Of a stretch of DNA of 64,000 nt, positions 25,111-34,439 are shown piece after piece. How positions within the stretch are numbered: position 1 is the stretch's first letter; each line of letters starts with the position of its first letter. The DNA is from Viridibacterium curvum (GTDB lineage: Bacteria; Pseudomonadota; Gammaproteobacteria; Burkholderiales; Rhodocyclaceae), in assembly GCF_039544165.1 (NCBI RefSeq), contig NZ_BAABLD010000008.1, forward strand, positions 124,001-188,000, read 5' to 3'. Below the pieces are notes generated by a model. It did not search any database and had not been told where the DNA came from. It saw only the letters and a program-made list of their open reading frames with translations. Position numbers and translations under genes: made by a program.

Positions 25111-26129
25111 TCTGCAGCTCCCGGCAAAGCCTGCCCAGGCGTAAAGCCCATGGCGAGAAACACTTTCGCAAACCGCTGCGCATAGGTGTGCTCTCTCAGC
25201 GTGCGCTGCCATGCTCGGGTTGCCATGTCTTCGCGCAAGGCTTCATCGTCCAGGTAATAGCGCACCTTCTCGATCAAATCGTCCGGATCCAGGTACACCG
25301 CCATTTCTTCACCCAGAGCATAGCAGCGCTCGAGCCCATCCACGTAATAGGACAACTGGAAGGCGCGACAAGCATTGATCTCGAAATGCCGGGCCTTGAT
25401 CTGCTCGACATTCTTTGGCGAACGCAAGGCATTGAGCACGCCACGCGGTGAGCGCAGCAGATAGCGCGCATCCCAGGAACTTGAGTTCGACAGGTTGAGG
25501 TTGATACGTGCCATGTTGAACTTCTTCACCATCGCAGCATGGTCGAGAATGCCGGCCGGCCAACCGCTGCCGGCAACCTCAACCTGGATGCCCGCTCGGC
25601 GCAAACGCTTGATGAGCCATTCACGCACCGGATGCCAGGCACCGACGAAAGCCACGTCGATACTCCTTTCAACCTCCAGCGGACGGTACAGAGCTTCGTT
25701 GACGCCAAAGGGCATATGCAGAATACCCGGGATGCCAAGACGTGCGTACTTGCGCCCACTTTCGAAATCGGACGAGGTGAAATGGTCGAAATGCGGCGCC
25801 CAGAAACGGGAGAAATCCTTGCGCCAAGTGTCGTCGTGGAAGAAACACAGGGTTTTCGTCAGCTTGCGCACGGCTGCCACGGTTTCCGGCACCAACTGGT
25901 CTGTGTAAAGCGAAAACACCGCGACATCCGGACGCAGATCTTCAGTCTGTTCCTGAAGCTTGCGATTCATCGCCTCTTTGCCGTGACGCTTGAGCTCTTC
26001 CATGTAATCGAAAAGCGTCACCTCGTGCCCCGCGTCGCGCAAGCTCTGGTAGAAATTGTAGTACTCGTAGGAATGGCCGCGCTCCGCCACGCCATAGTCG
26101 TACTGCATGCAGATCAGGAGGATTCTCAT
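25107..26129 (-). CDS. CgeB-like glycosyltransferase (GT-B fold)
   Basis: The product has 340 residues from ATG 26129, which overlaps the flippase stop; a far upstream start at 26561 lies inside the flippase gene. Features include an N-terminal Rossmann-like start (MRILLICMQYDYGV), FFHDDTWRKDFS in the middle, DVAFVGAWHPVREWLI, and a C-terminal RHFEINACRAFQLSYYVDGL with the Glu expected at the donor site of CgeB/group-1 type transferases. Substrate unknown. Confidence 0.75.
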   Translation of the reverse strand: MRILLICMQYDYGVAERGHSYEYYNFYQSLRDAGHEVTLFDYMEELKRHGKEAMNRKLQEQTEDLRPDVAVFSLYTDQLVPETVAAVRKLTKTLCFFHDDTWRKDFSRFWAPHFDHFTSSDFESGRKYARLGIPGILHMPFGVNEALYRPLEVERSIDVAFVGAWHPVREWLIKRLRRAGIQVEVAGSGWPAGILDHAAMVKKFNMARINLNLSNSSSWDARYLLRSPRGVLNALRSPKNVEQIKARHFEINACRAFQLSYYVDGLERCYALGEEMAVYLDPDDLIEKVRYYLDDEALREDMATRAWQRTLREHTYAQRFAKVFLAMGFTPGQALPGAAE

Positions 26130-27565
26130 CAAGCTTCTCGCAACAATGGGCGAACGATTCGGTCGCGGAACAGCAAGGCACAAACTGCGCTCCAGACGAC
26201 CGCCACGCATAACAGTCCAAGCAAATGTGGCAGCTGCGAACCGGCCGCAGCAAGTGTCGATCGCAGGACAGACATACCGGCCACCAGCAAGACCGAAAGA
26301 ACAAGGCCAGACACCAGTCCCGCCACATCGAGCCGCATCCTGTCGGCACCAGCCCGTGCAAAGCAGTACAAGGCCACGATGATCAGCAAACCACCAGCCA
26401 TCACAGCGAGCGGCGCAACCATCAGACCCTGCGCGGGTAGCAGGCAAACAATCAGCAGCGTACTGACAACGGCCCCGCCAAGGTTCGGCAGGATCAACCT
26501 GCGTGTGTTCATGTGCAAGTGCGAGTTGAGCGAAAAGATACCGATCATCATGCGCGCCCATTCAGCACAGGCCCCCAGCGCGACATAGCGGCTGGCCCCG
26601 ACGTACTCCGGCCCAAGCATCACGGGTGTCAAATCGGGAGCTGCAGCCATGACAGCCGCCGCAGCCAGCGTTGCAGCTGGCACCAATGCCCGCGCATAGG
26701 CCGCCCAGGCCTGACCGCGCTCTGCCACATCGGCAGAATTTGCGCGTCGATAGAATAAAGGCTGCAAACGCGTCCCCAGAATCATCTCGACTGCAGCCAA
26801 CACGGCGGCAGCGATTCCGTAGCCCGCCGCAAACAAACCGAGCTCCGCCAGCCCGCCTTCCTCAGCCAGCAGGAACCTGTAACCCTGCATGTGCACCCAA
26901 TTGAACGCTACCGCCAATGCAACCGGCCAACAGAAATCGAACAGGCTGCTCAGCTGCACTGCGCGGGGCATGTCAGGCACTGCCGACTCAGGTCGCTTGA
27001 AGAATATGCGATAGGCAACGAGGCCGAAAACAGCCTGCGCCATGATGGCGCCAGCCAGCCAGCTCAAAGCAGAATGCAAGCCGCTGAAATGCCCCAGCGA
27101 CCACGATGCGAGGAGGCCGCCAAACAATGTCAGCAATGTCAACGCCATGAAACCCCGCACGCGGCCAATCATGTTCAGCGACGGTATCAGTGTCTGATTG
27201 ATCGTATTGAACAGTAAAGACGTTGATACGAGCAGGGCCATCGTCCATCCGCCAAGACCTGTGTCGAACCATCCGACCTCAGCCATACCCCATACAAACA
27301 GTCCCGAGCACAACGCCACTCCGGCCAGATACAAGCAGTAAAGATGAAAACGTCTGCGCATCACGCCTGCCTCTACCCACGCATGCAGACGCCTGTTGAT
27401 GAACATGCCGACAGGATTGACCAGGAACAGCGCAAAGAACGAAGTCGTTGTCGTAACCAACGCCGCCACTCCAGCCTGTTGCGGAGGCAACAAGGTCGTC
27501 ATGAGCTTGACGCTTACGAACATTATGAGGAACTGCAAAAGCCGTCCGACAACGATCAACAACAT
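26129..27565 (-). CDS. Wzx-type lipid-linked oligosaccharide flippase
   Basis: This 478-residue protein has about 12-14 hydrophobic helices spread over the length, and the N-terminus (LLPPQQAGVAALVTTTTSFF) and charge pattern resemble polysaccharide biosynthesis flippases of the MOP superfamily. It would move the undecaprenyl-linked repeat across the inner membrane. Its presence points to a Wzx/Wzy-type assembly route. No Wzy-like polymerase was recognised in the window. It lies 4 bases after the GT2 gene. Confidence 0.85.
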   Translation of the reverse strand: MLLIVVGRLLQFLIMFVSVKLMTTLLPPQQAGVAALVTTTTSFFALFLVNPVGMFINRRLHAWVEAGVMRRRFHLYCLYLAGVALCSGLFVWGMAEVGWFDTGLGGWTMALLVSTSLLFNTINQTLIPSLNMIGRVRGFMALTLLTLFGGLLASWSLGHFSGLHSALSWLAGAIMAQAVFGLVAYRIFFKRPESAVPDMPRAVQLSSLFDFCWPVALAVAFNWVHMQGYRFLLAEEGGLAELGLFAAGYGIAAAVLAAVEMILGTRLQPLFYRRANSADVAERGQAWAAYARALVPAATLAAAAVMAAAPDLTPVMLGPEYVGASRYVALGACAEWARMMIGIFSLNSHLHMNTRRLILPNLGGAVVSTLLIVCLLPAQGLMVAPLAVMAGGLLIIVALYCFARAGADRMRLDVAGLVSGLVLSVLLVAGMSVLRSTLAAAGSQLPHLLGLLCVAVVWSAVCALLFRDRIVRPLLREA

Positions 27566-27569
27566 GGCA

Positions 27570-28487
27570 TCAGCGTCCGCGGCGATTCATGTAACGCAAA
27601 CAGATGTCAGGCCGCGTCAAGGCGAAGCGCAATCCGCCTAGCACGAGATAACGCTGAACGACCCTTTCTCGCCAGGGCGAGTTGCGGTTCATTGCAGTTC
27701 TGCGCACGCGCCACCAGCGCAACCAGTAGCGATAGCGATATTCGCGGACGATGGCAGAGTCCCGCCGGATACTCGTTGTGCTACACACGTAATGCAACAA
27801 TTTTCGCACCTGTGGAATGGACTCGCGACCGCTGTCGTTGCCACCATGGATACGGTAGTGCATCAACACTTGCGGTAGCCAGCGCAATCGCCCGCGCTCC
27901 GCAAGCTTCATGAGAAACGAAACGTCGGCGTACTTGCCCCCGTGATCCGGATCAAGGCACAAACCCGCGAGTGTGGCGCGACGGTACATGTAACCGGGAA
28001 ATGCCGCGACGCCAGAAGACTGGTGCTCGAGATATGCGCGCGCCAGGGCTTCAGCCCCCGCAATGTCGCGCACCGCGCTAACGCCACCCATTGTCGTAAC
28101 GGCCGTCACACAGGAATTTTTCAGGATCGCGGCATTGCCAGCTACTGCCGCCACCCCAGGGTCTGCTTCCAGTGCCGCTGACAGCGTGCGTACGAATGTT
28201 GGGCACATCACATCGTCGTCATGAAAGAACACCACATGCTCAGCGGAGCTTTCCTCCATGACGCGTCGAAAGTGCTCAAGCGCCGGCAATGCCGGACGAC
28301 GCCGAACATAGGTGAACTGTGGAAACTCGGCGCCCACCATCGCCTCGACTGCATCAGTTTCCGAGTTGTCGGAAATACAGACGGAAAAATCCCGTGTGTC
28401 CTGTGTGCAAATCGATCGCAAGGCATCGCGTAGAAAATCAGGACGATCGCGGGCGAGGATGATGATTTGAACGCCAGCCTGGATCAT
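27570..28487 (-). CDS. GT2-family glycosyltransferase
   Basis: The protein has 305 residues. The GT-A start VQIIILARDRPDFLRDAL and CISDNSETDAVEA give the nucleotide-binding region, and VVFFHDDDVM is the metal-binding DxD. The C-terminal part is basic (WWRVRRTAMNRN). It probably transfers one sugar of the repeat unit at the cytoplasmic membrane face. It overlaps the split transketolase gene by four bases. Confidence 0.84.
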   Translation of the reverse strand: MIQAGVQIIILARDRPDFLRDALRSICTQDTRDFSVCISDNSETDAVEAMVGAEFPQFTYVRRRPALPALEHFRRVMEESSAEHVVFFHDDDVMCPTFVRTLSAALEADPGVAAVAGNAAILKNSCVTAVTTMGGVSAVRDIAGAEALARAYLEHQSSGVAAFPGYMYRRATLAGLCLDPDHGGKYADVSFLMKLAERGRLRWLPQVLMHYRIHGGNDSGRESIPQVRKLLHYVCSTTSIRRDSAIVREYRYRYWLRWWRVRRTAMNRNSPWRERVVQRYLVLGGLRFALTRPDICLRYMNRRGR

Positions 28488-29401
28488 GCTGCAGCGACAC
28501 CAAAAGCAGCAATGCGGCGCGCGACCGAAGCCGCGTCGAGCTCATGCTCACGCAAGAGGTAATCATAGGTTCCGCAATAGCGCGAAAAACGATCGTTGAC
28601 CCCGATACGACATACGCGCACCGGCCGCGACAGGCCTGCCACCAGTTCGGCAATGACACTGCCCAACCCACCGTGCACGGAATGCTCTTCCATCACGATG
28701 AGCGACTCTGCCTCGGCGCAGATGGCCTCCAGCGCTCCGCGGTCGAGCGGTTTGATACTGGGCACGCTCCACACATCAGCCACCAAGCCGCCGTCGACGA
28801 TATCCACTGCAGTACGCACCATGGAGCCCGTAGCCAGTACGGCAACACGCCCACTGCCACTCCTTACCTGCAGCAGTTCGCCCGCCGCAAAACTCACGGG
28901 ACCTGTGTGTACATCTCCGCGATCAGACTTTCCGAGGCGGAGGTAGACCGGCCCCTTGCTTTCGAACGCCAGCTGCATCGCGGCCGTCACTTCATAGCGA
29001 TCTGATGGCGACAACACAGTTAGACCGGGCAGGGCACGCGTACAGGCAATGTCTTCGGTCGACTGATGGCTCGTCCCAAGATGGCTATAGACAAAGCCGG
29101 CGCCATCGCCGACAAAAATTACCGGCAGGTCTTCGTAACAAACATCAATCTTGATCTGCTCGAGGACACGGAGCGGCACAAATGCCGCCAGACCATAGAC
29201 GACCGGACGAAAGCCCGCCTTCGCAAGACCGGCTGCCACCCCCACCATGTTCTGCTCGGCAATGCCGCAATTGATGTATTGCGCTGGACAACGCTTGCGA
29301 AATGGATCGAACAGGGCGTAGCCATGATCACCCGTCAGCATCAGCACGCGTGAGTCAGTTTCCGCCGCAGCAACAATCGCATCCGAGAAAGCAGTCCTCA
29401 T
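28484..29401 (-). CDS. Transketolase C-terminal subunit (split transketolase)
   Basis: This 305-residue protein covers the pyrimidine-binding and C-terminal domains of transketolase. NCGIAEQNMVGVAAGLAKAG contains the conserved catalytic Glu, and later TGSMVRTAVDI and SLIVMEEHSV mark the C-terminal domain. It pairs with the next upstream gene, which encodes the N-terminal half. Transketolase moves a two-carbon ketol unit with thiamine diphosphate. Placement within a deoxysugar cluster suggests that the acceptor is a keto sugar nucleotide, which is inference. Confidence 0.87.
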   Translation of the reverse strand: MRTAFSDAIVAAAETDSRVLMLTGDHGYALFDPFRKRCPAQYINCGIAEQNMVGVAAGLAKAGFRPVVYGLAAFVPLRVLEQIKIDVCYEDLPVIFVGDGAGFVYSHLGTSHQSTEDIACTRALPGLTVLSPSDRYEVTAAMQLAFESKGPVYLRLGKSDRGDVHTGPVSFAAGELLQVRSGSGRVAVLATGSMVRTAVDIVDGGLVADVWSVPSIKPLDRGALEAICAEAESLIVMEEHSVHGGLGSVIAELVAGLSRPVRVCRIGVNDRFSRYCGTYDYLLREHELDAASVARRIAAFGVAAA

Positions 29402-30204
29402 GCGGCACCTTCCAGTTCAGCCATTGCCGCAGCATAGGTGCCCGCATCAAGGCGCGTGTAATGCCAGCGGTTGTCGTTTTCCATGAACGAAACGCCCTTG
29501 CCCTTGACGGTATTCGCGACGATGACCTTGGGGCGCCCATTCTGCATAGCCTTCATCGATACAAGCGCTGCGTCGATCTGTCCTTCGTCGTGGCCATCCA
29601 CTTTCGCTACATCGCAACCAAATGCCGCGAACTTGCCGCCGACGTCTCCGAGTGCGATGACTTCGTCGGTCGTCCCCATCGCCTGAAAGCCGTTCTTGTC
29701 CACCAATACGAACAGGTTGTCGAGCCGGAACTGTGCGGCAAACAGCATCGCCTCCCAGATCGTTCCTTCATTGATTTCGCCGTCGCCAACCACCGTATAG
29801 CAACGCTGATCAGTCTTGCCCAGCTTCGCGCCAAGCGCCAGACCCGCAGCCACGGAAAGGCCATGGCCAAGGGAGCCAGTGGTGGCTTCGATGCCGGGCA
29901 CGTGAGCATCAGCCAAACCCTTGAGGCGCGTGCCGTCGCCGAAGTAACGCTGCATCTCCTCAGCACTCAGGCATCCGCTCTCGTGAAGGCAAGCGTATTG
30001 GGCCATTACGCCATGTCCCTTGCTAAGCACAAGATAGTCACGTCCAGTCGCACGCGGGTCGTGCCCGTCGAACCTCAGGTGCGAGCGATACAACACCGTC
30101 AACAATTCAACTATCGAGAACGCGCAACCGATATGCACGGTCGAACCAGCATAAGCCATGCGCAGCACGGTGCGGCGAACCTGCAGAGGATCGAAAGTAG
30201 TCAT
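29398..30204 (-). CDS. Transketolase N-terminal subunit (split transketolase)
   Basis: The protein has 268 residues from ATG 30204, which overlaps the upstream stop (ATGA) with AGGA before it; an ATG at 30228 would add eight residues. It holds the diphosphate-binding domain: GHGLSVAAGLALGAKL, then GDGEINEGTIWEA with the GDG...N motif, and VLVDKNGFQAMG. Together with the following gene it rebuilds a full transketolase. Split forms are common in bacteria and some take part in branched or unusual sugar synthesis. Confidence 0.87.
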   Translation of the reverse strand: MTTFDPLQVRRTVLRMAYAGSTVHIGCAFSIVELLTVLYRSHLRFDGHDPRATGRDYLVLSKGHGVMAQYACLHESGCLSAEEMQRYFGDGTRLKGLADAHVPGIEATTGSLGHGLSVAAGLALGAKLGKTDQRCYTVVGDGEINEGTIWEAMLFAAQFRLDNLFVLVDKNGFQAMGTTDEVIALGDVGGKFAAFGCDVAKVDGHDEGQIDAALVSMKAMQNGRPKVIVANTVKGKGVSFMENDNRWHYTRLDAGTYAAAMAELEGAA

Positions 30205-31247
30205 GACATTTCCTGCAGTCTGTTCCATTCAATCGTTTTTTTCAAAGCGGCGGAAAGCGGCGTCCATTCAGCGAGACCCAGTTCGTTTTGCGCCTTGCCT
30301 GTCGCCGGAACATAGCGTTGCGCAGGCTGCTGCAAGTCAGCCACTTGCGCGATGCTCACTGGCAGGCTGCAATCCGCCGCTTCCATCACGCATTGAGCCA
30401 GTTGCGCGATGGACACTGCATGCTCTGAACCGAGGTTGTAGGCTTGCCCGCCACGGCCGGAAGCAAGAATGCGGATCAAACCCGCGCAGGCATCCGCTGC
30501 GTAAAGATAGGAACGAAGGGAGCGGCCATCCCCCTGAATCGCAATGGATTCGCCACGTATGGCATCACGGACGAAGTTGCCCGCAGCAAAGTGACCATCA
30601 AGCGGCATGTTGGGGCCCACCAGCGCAAAGATGCGCGCAACAGTGACCCGGAAGTCCGGTCGAGCGTTCGCAAAAGCGAACCATTCTGCAGCGCGCTTTC
30701 CTTCACCATAGGCGGAACGCAGGTTCCTGACATCGGGTGCGCCGACATACTCTTCGGGAATTCGTTCAAGGTCTGCCGGCTGGGCTCCATATACGGCACC
30801 GCTGGAAGTGAGCAGGAAATTTGACGCCCCCGCCTGCGCAGCGAACTGCACGACACGTCGCGTACCCTGCACAATGGATTCGAATAAAGTCAGGTGATCC
30901 GCTGCACATCCGACATCAGCCACGTCGGTTGCTGCGTGTATGCAAAGATCAAAACGGCCAGCTGGCCAGGCAAAATTCTGCACATCCCCCTCGAGCAGGG
31001 TGAAGGCAGAAGAAGTAAATATGTGGGGGGCCTGTTTGTGCGCTCGCGACGGATCACGACTTAGCACCACGGCCGTCATGTCACAGTTGAACTTGCGGTT
31101 TGCGTGCAGGATGCTTTCCAGCAACCATGATCCGATGAAGCCGGTACCACCTGTGATGAACCAACGCGCGCCACGATTGCGCCGCCAGAAATCCGGGGTT
31201 AATGACAACACCAGATCAAGGTCATCCTGTGGCAACGGCGCACGCAT
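30201..31247 (-). CDS. Extended SDR, probable CDP-sugar reductase or epimerase
   Basis: This 348-residue protein has about 27 residues ahead of the Rossmann motif (WFITGGTGFIGSWLLES). The catalytic residues are seen as LTSSGAVYG and YGEGKRAAE (YxxxK). It lies between rfbH and the split transketolase, the place where paratose or abequose synthase-like or branched-sugar reductases occur in CDP-dideoxyhexose clusters. It probably reduces the 4-keto group of the product of the upstream enzymes. An epimerase role is the alternative. Confidence 0.75.
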   Translation of the reverse strand: MRAPLPQDDLDLVLSLTPDFWRRNRGARWFITGGTGFIGSWLLESILHANRKFNCDMTAVVLSRDPSRAHKQAPHIFTSSAFTLLEGDVQNFAWPAGRFDLCIHAATDVADVGCAADHLTLFESIVQGTRRVVQFAAQAGASNFLLTSSGAVYGAQPADLERIPEEYVGAPDVRNLRSAYGEGKRAAEWFAFANARPDFRVTVARIFALVGPNMPLDGHFAAGNFVRDAIRGESIAIQGDGRSLRSYLYAADACAGLIRILASGRGGQAYNLGSEHAVSIAQLAQCVMEAADCSLPVSIAQVADLQQPAQRYVPATGKAQNELGLAEWTPLSAALKKTIEWNRLQEMS

Positions 31248-31268
31248 GTCTGGCCTGTCCTCGCGTGC

Positions 31269-32582
31269 CTAGAAATTGACGCCAAGGAAAGTCTCCACCT
31301 TCTCGGCAACGAACGCGAGCATCTCTTCGGTCAAACCCGGGTAAATGCCCACCCAGAAGGTGCTGTTCATGACGATGTCGGTGTTGATCAGGTCACCCGA
31401 CACGCGATAGTTACGGCCCATCATGTAGGGCTGACGCGTCAGGTTGCCCGCGAACAGCAAACGGGTGCCGATTTTGTACTGATCCAGATAGGTCAGAAAA
31501 TCGACGCGATTGCAGTTCGCCTCGGGCTTGATAGTGATCGGGAAGCCGAACCACGACGGGTCGGAAGCAGGAGTTGCCTCAGGCAGGATCAGGAACTCTT
31601 CGCAGCTCTTGAGGCGATTCTTAAGCCAGGCAAAGTTCTGCCGGCGCGCTTCGACGAAACCCTGAGCACGATCAAGCTGCGCCAGACCGCATGCCGCTTG
31701 CATGTCGGTGATCTTGAGGTTGTAGCCGAGGTGCGAGTAGGTGTACTTGTGATCGTAACCCTCGGGCAAGGTGCCCAGCTTCCAGCAGAAACGCTTGCCG
31801 CAGGTATTGTCCTTGCCCGGCGCGCAGTAACAGTCGCGACCCCAGTCACGGAAGGACTCGGCGATCTGCTTGAGTTCGTAGTTGTTCGTGAACACTGCGC
31901 CACCTTCACCCATGGTGATGTGGTGCGCGGGGTAAAAGCTCAGCGTGGCGATGTCGCCGAAAGTCCCGACAAGCTGGCCTTTGTAGGTCGAACCCAACGC
32001 ATCACAGCAATCTTCAACCAGCCACAGCTTGTACTTCTTGCAGAGCGCCGTGATGACATCGAGGTTGTAGGGATTACCCAGCGTATGGGCCAGCATGATG
32101 GCCTTGGTCTTCGGCGTGATGGCAGCCTCGATCTTGCTGGCATCGATGTTGTAAGTACCCAGTTCTACATCGACGAATACCGGCACAGCACCGAACTGGA
32201 TGATGGGATTTACTGTGGTCGGGAAGCCCGCTGCCACACCGATAACCTCGTCGCCCTGCTTGATGGCACGCTCGCCCAGACGCGGCGAGGTCAGGGTCGA
32301 AAACGCAACGAGATTCGCGGATGAACCCGAGTTCACGGTGATCAGGTGCTTGACCCCGAGGAAGGCTGCGAGTCGTTTCTCGAACTCGTCGTTGAAGCGT
32401 CCGGTCGTCAGCCAGCCGTCCAGCGAGGCCTCGACCATAAGCTCCATCTCACGCGCACCGATCACTTTGCCCGCAGGCGGCACAACGGTAGCGCCCGGCT
32501 CGAAGGGGCGAGGACGAGTGGCCTGTTCACCATATTGTCTGACCAGCTCGATAATCTGCTGGCGGAGTTGTTCCTGACTCAT
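31269..32582 (-). CDS. rfbH: CDP-4-keto-6-deoxyglucose 3-dehydrase (E1), RfbH/DdhC type
   Basis: The product has 437 residues from ATG 32582 (ATGA overlap with the upstream stop). The usual PLP lysine is replaced by His220 in SFYPAHHITMGEGG, the hallmark of the PMP-dependent E1 dehydrase. Cys193, Cys251, Cys253 and Cys261 fit the C-X57-C-X-C-X7-C pattern that holds the [2Fe-2S] cluster. The enzyme removes the C3 hydroxyl of CDP-6-deoxy-4-ketoglucose and needs a ferredoxin/flavin reductase (E3, RfbI/DdhD). No such gene is seen in the window. Confidence 0.93.
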   Translation of the reverse strand: MSQEQLRQQIIELVRQYGEQATRPRPFEPGATVVPPAGKVIGAREMELMVEASLDGWLTTGRFNDEFEKRLAAFLGVKHLITVNSGSSANLVAFSTLTSPRLGERAIKQGDEVIGVAAGFPTTVNPIIQFGAVPVFVDVELGTYNIDASKIEAAITPKTKAIMLAHTLGNPYNLDVITALCKKYKLWLVEDCCDALGSTYKGQLVGTFGDIATLSFYPAHHITMGEGGAVFTNNYELKQIAESFRDWGRDCYCAPGKDNTCGKRFCWKLGTLPEGYDHKYTYSHLGYNLKITDMQAACGLAQLDRAQGFVEARRQNFAWLKNRLKSCEEFLILPEATPASDPSWFGFPITIKPEANCNRVDFLTYLDQYKIGTRLLFAGNLTRQPYMMGRNYRVSGDLINTDIVMNSTFWVGIYPGLTEEMLAFVAEKVETFLGVNF

Positions 32583-33658
32583 GAAGGTTCTTTCGTACTG
32601 CACTGCTGATAAGCGTTGATCTGGGCGAGCGTCATGCTGCGCATGTCCTCGCCAGCGAGCGCGGCCTTGTGCCAAGCCACGATGTTGTCGATTGCCTGCG
32701 CCAGCGTCCAGCGCGGCGTCCAGCCAAGCTGGCTGCGCGCTTTGGCGCAATCGAGCTTGAGCACACCGGCCTCATGCGGTTGCGGCGCGCCCTCCTGTTC
32801 CCACGCAGCACCATGGCCCCAGGCCGCCACGAGGCGCTCGACGATCCAGCCTACTCTCTGCGCATCGTCTTCACGCGGGCCAAAATTCCATGCTGACGCA
32901 AACTCCTCACCATCCGTCACCAGACGCTCGGCCAGCGCGAGGTAACCCGACAAGGGTTCCAGCACATGCTGCCAAGGACGTATCGCATGCGGATTGCGGA
33001 TCCGCAGTGGGCGTCCAGCGGCGACCGCACGCATCATGTCGGGAATCAAACGGTCAGCCGCCCAATCACCACCTCCAATTACATTCCCCGCACGTGCAGT
33101 CGCAACAGCCAGAGCACGGCCGCTACCGACGCCGAAGTACGAACTGCGGTAGGCCGCCGTCACGATCTCCGCGCAAGCCTTGCTGCTGCTATAAGGATCA
33201 TGCCCACCCAACGCCTCGTTCTCGCGATAACCCCACACCCATTCGCGGTTGTCATAGCATTTGTCCGTCGTCACATTGAGCACGGCGCGCACCGAAGGCG
33301 TCTGGCGAATGGCCTCGAACAGGTTCACGACGCCCATCACATTGGTCGCGTAAGTCTCCACCGGATTGGCGTAGGAGTAACGCACCAGCGGCTGCGCCGC
33401 CATATGCAGAACGATCTCCGGCGCCGCTTCGCGCATCGCGCGTGTCAGCGCCTCGGCGTCACGCACATCGCTGATCACCGAACGCATGCCTCGCGACACT
33501 TCTGCCAGTTCAAACAGGCTGGGCGTGGTCGGTGCAGGCAGGGCATACCCCGTGACGTCCGCACCAAGCTGCTGCAGCCACAAGGACAACCAGCTACCCT
33601 TGAAACCCGTGTGCCCCGTCAGGAAGACGCGGCGACCGCGCCAGAAGTCTGCGTTCAC
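32579..33658 (-). CDS. rfbG: CDP-glucose 4,6-dehydratase
   Basis: The product has 359 residues from GTG 33658, which overlaps the rfbF stop as GTGA and gives the usual RfbG length and start (NADFWRGRRVFLTGH). An ATG at 33694 would overlap rfbF by 40 bases. Rossmann motif GHTGFKGSWL, NVTTDKCYDN, and YSSSKACAE with catalytic YxxxK are present. It converts CDP-glucose to CDP-4-keto-6-deoxyglucose, the substrate of the next gene's product. Confidence 0.93.
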   Translation of the reverse strand: MNADFWRGRRVFLTGHTGFKGSWLSLWLQQLGADVTGYALPAPTTPSLFELAEVSRGMRSVISDVRDAEALTRAMREAAPEIVLHMAAQPLVRYSYANPVETYATNVMGVVNLFEAIRQTPSVRAVLNVTTDKCYDNREWVWGYRENEALGGHDPYSSSKACAEIVTAAYRSSYFGVGSGRALAVATARAGNVIGGGDWAADRLIPDMMRAVAAGRPLRIRNPHAIRPWQHVLEPLSGYLALAERLVTDGEEFASAWNFGPREDDAQRVGWIVERLVAAWGHGAAWEQEGAPQPHEAGVLKLDCAKARSQLGWTPRWTLAQAIDNIVAWHKAALAGEDMRSMTLAQINAYQQCSTKEPS

Positions 33659-34428
33659 TTCCACACCTTCCAGGGCGCCCTTTCGGCCGCCCACATGTCT
33701 TCAAGCAGGTTCTTATCACGCTGGGTATCCATGGGTTGCCAAAAGCCCTTGTGCTCGAACGCGGCAAGACTGCCCTCGGCCGCGAGGCGTTCCAGCGGCT
33801 CACGCTCCCACACCGTGGCGTCACTCTCAAGATACTCGAGCACCAGGGGCGACAAGACAAAAAAACCGCCGTTGATCATGGCGCCGTCACCCTGAGGCTT
33901 TTCCTTGAAACTCGCCACTTTCCCGTCATGCAGATCGAGCGCACCAAAGCGCCCGGGCGGTATGGTCGCCGTCAGCGTTGCCTTGACACCCGCCGCCTTG
34001 TGGAAGGCGATGGAAGCTGTGATATCCACATCACTAACACCATCGCCGTAAGTAAAGCAGAACGCCTCTTCGTCGCGCACATAGGGCGCCACACGCTTCA
34101 GTCGGCCACCAGTCATGGTCTTCTCACCGGTGTCGACGAGGGTGACTTTCCAAGGTTCCGCGTAGCGCTCGTGCACCTGCATCGAATTATTCTGCATATC
34201 GAAGGTAACATCCGAGGTATGCAGGAAGTAGTTGGCGAAGTACTCCTTGATCACGTAACCCTTGTAGCCACAGCAGATCACGAAGTCATGGATGCCATGC
34301 GCAGAATAGATCTTCATGATGTGCCAGAGGATCGGCTTGCCGCCAATCTCCACCATGGGCTTGGGCTTGAGGGCAGTTTCTTCGCTGATACGTGTCCCGA
34401 AGCCGCCCGCCAGGATGACTGCTTTCAT
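33655..34428 (-). CDS. rfbF: Glucose-1-phosphate cytidylyltransferase
   Basis: The protein has 257 residues. ATG 34428 has AGGAG 6-10 bases upstream; an ATG at 34446 would add six residues and lie within the neighbouring gene. The nucleotidyltransferase signature LAGGFGTRISEETALKPKP is followed by FCFTYGDGVSDVD with metal-binding Asp. RfbF makes CDP-glucose from CTP and glucose 1-phosphate and starts the CDP-3,6-dideoxyhexose pathway. The 7-base-scale spacing and overlaps show an operon with rfbG and rfbH. Confidence 0.94.
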   Translation of the reverse strand: MKAVILAGGFGTRISEETALKPKPMVEIGGKPILWHIMKIYSAHGIHDFVICCGYKGYVIKEYFANYFLHTSDVTFDMQNNSMQVHERYAEPWKVTLVDTGEKTMTGGRLKRVAPYVRDEEAFCFTYGDGVSDVDITASIAFHKAAGVKATLTATIPPGRFGALDLHDGKVASFKEKPQGDGAMINGGFFVLSPLVLEYLESDATVWEREPLERLAAEGSLAAFEHKGFWQPMDTQRDKNLLEDMWAAERAPWKVWK

Positions 34429-34439
34429 GTCCCTGCTCC

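Noticed and set aside
25539..26588. A 349-codon open frame on the plus strand
   Set aside because: It crosses the CgeB-like and flippase genes antisense and has no recognisable protein features.
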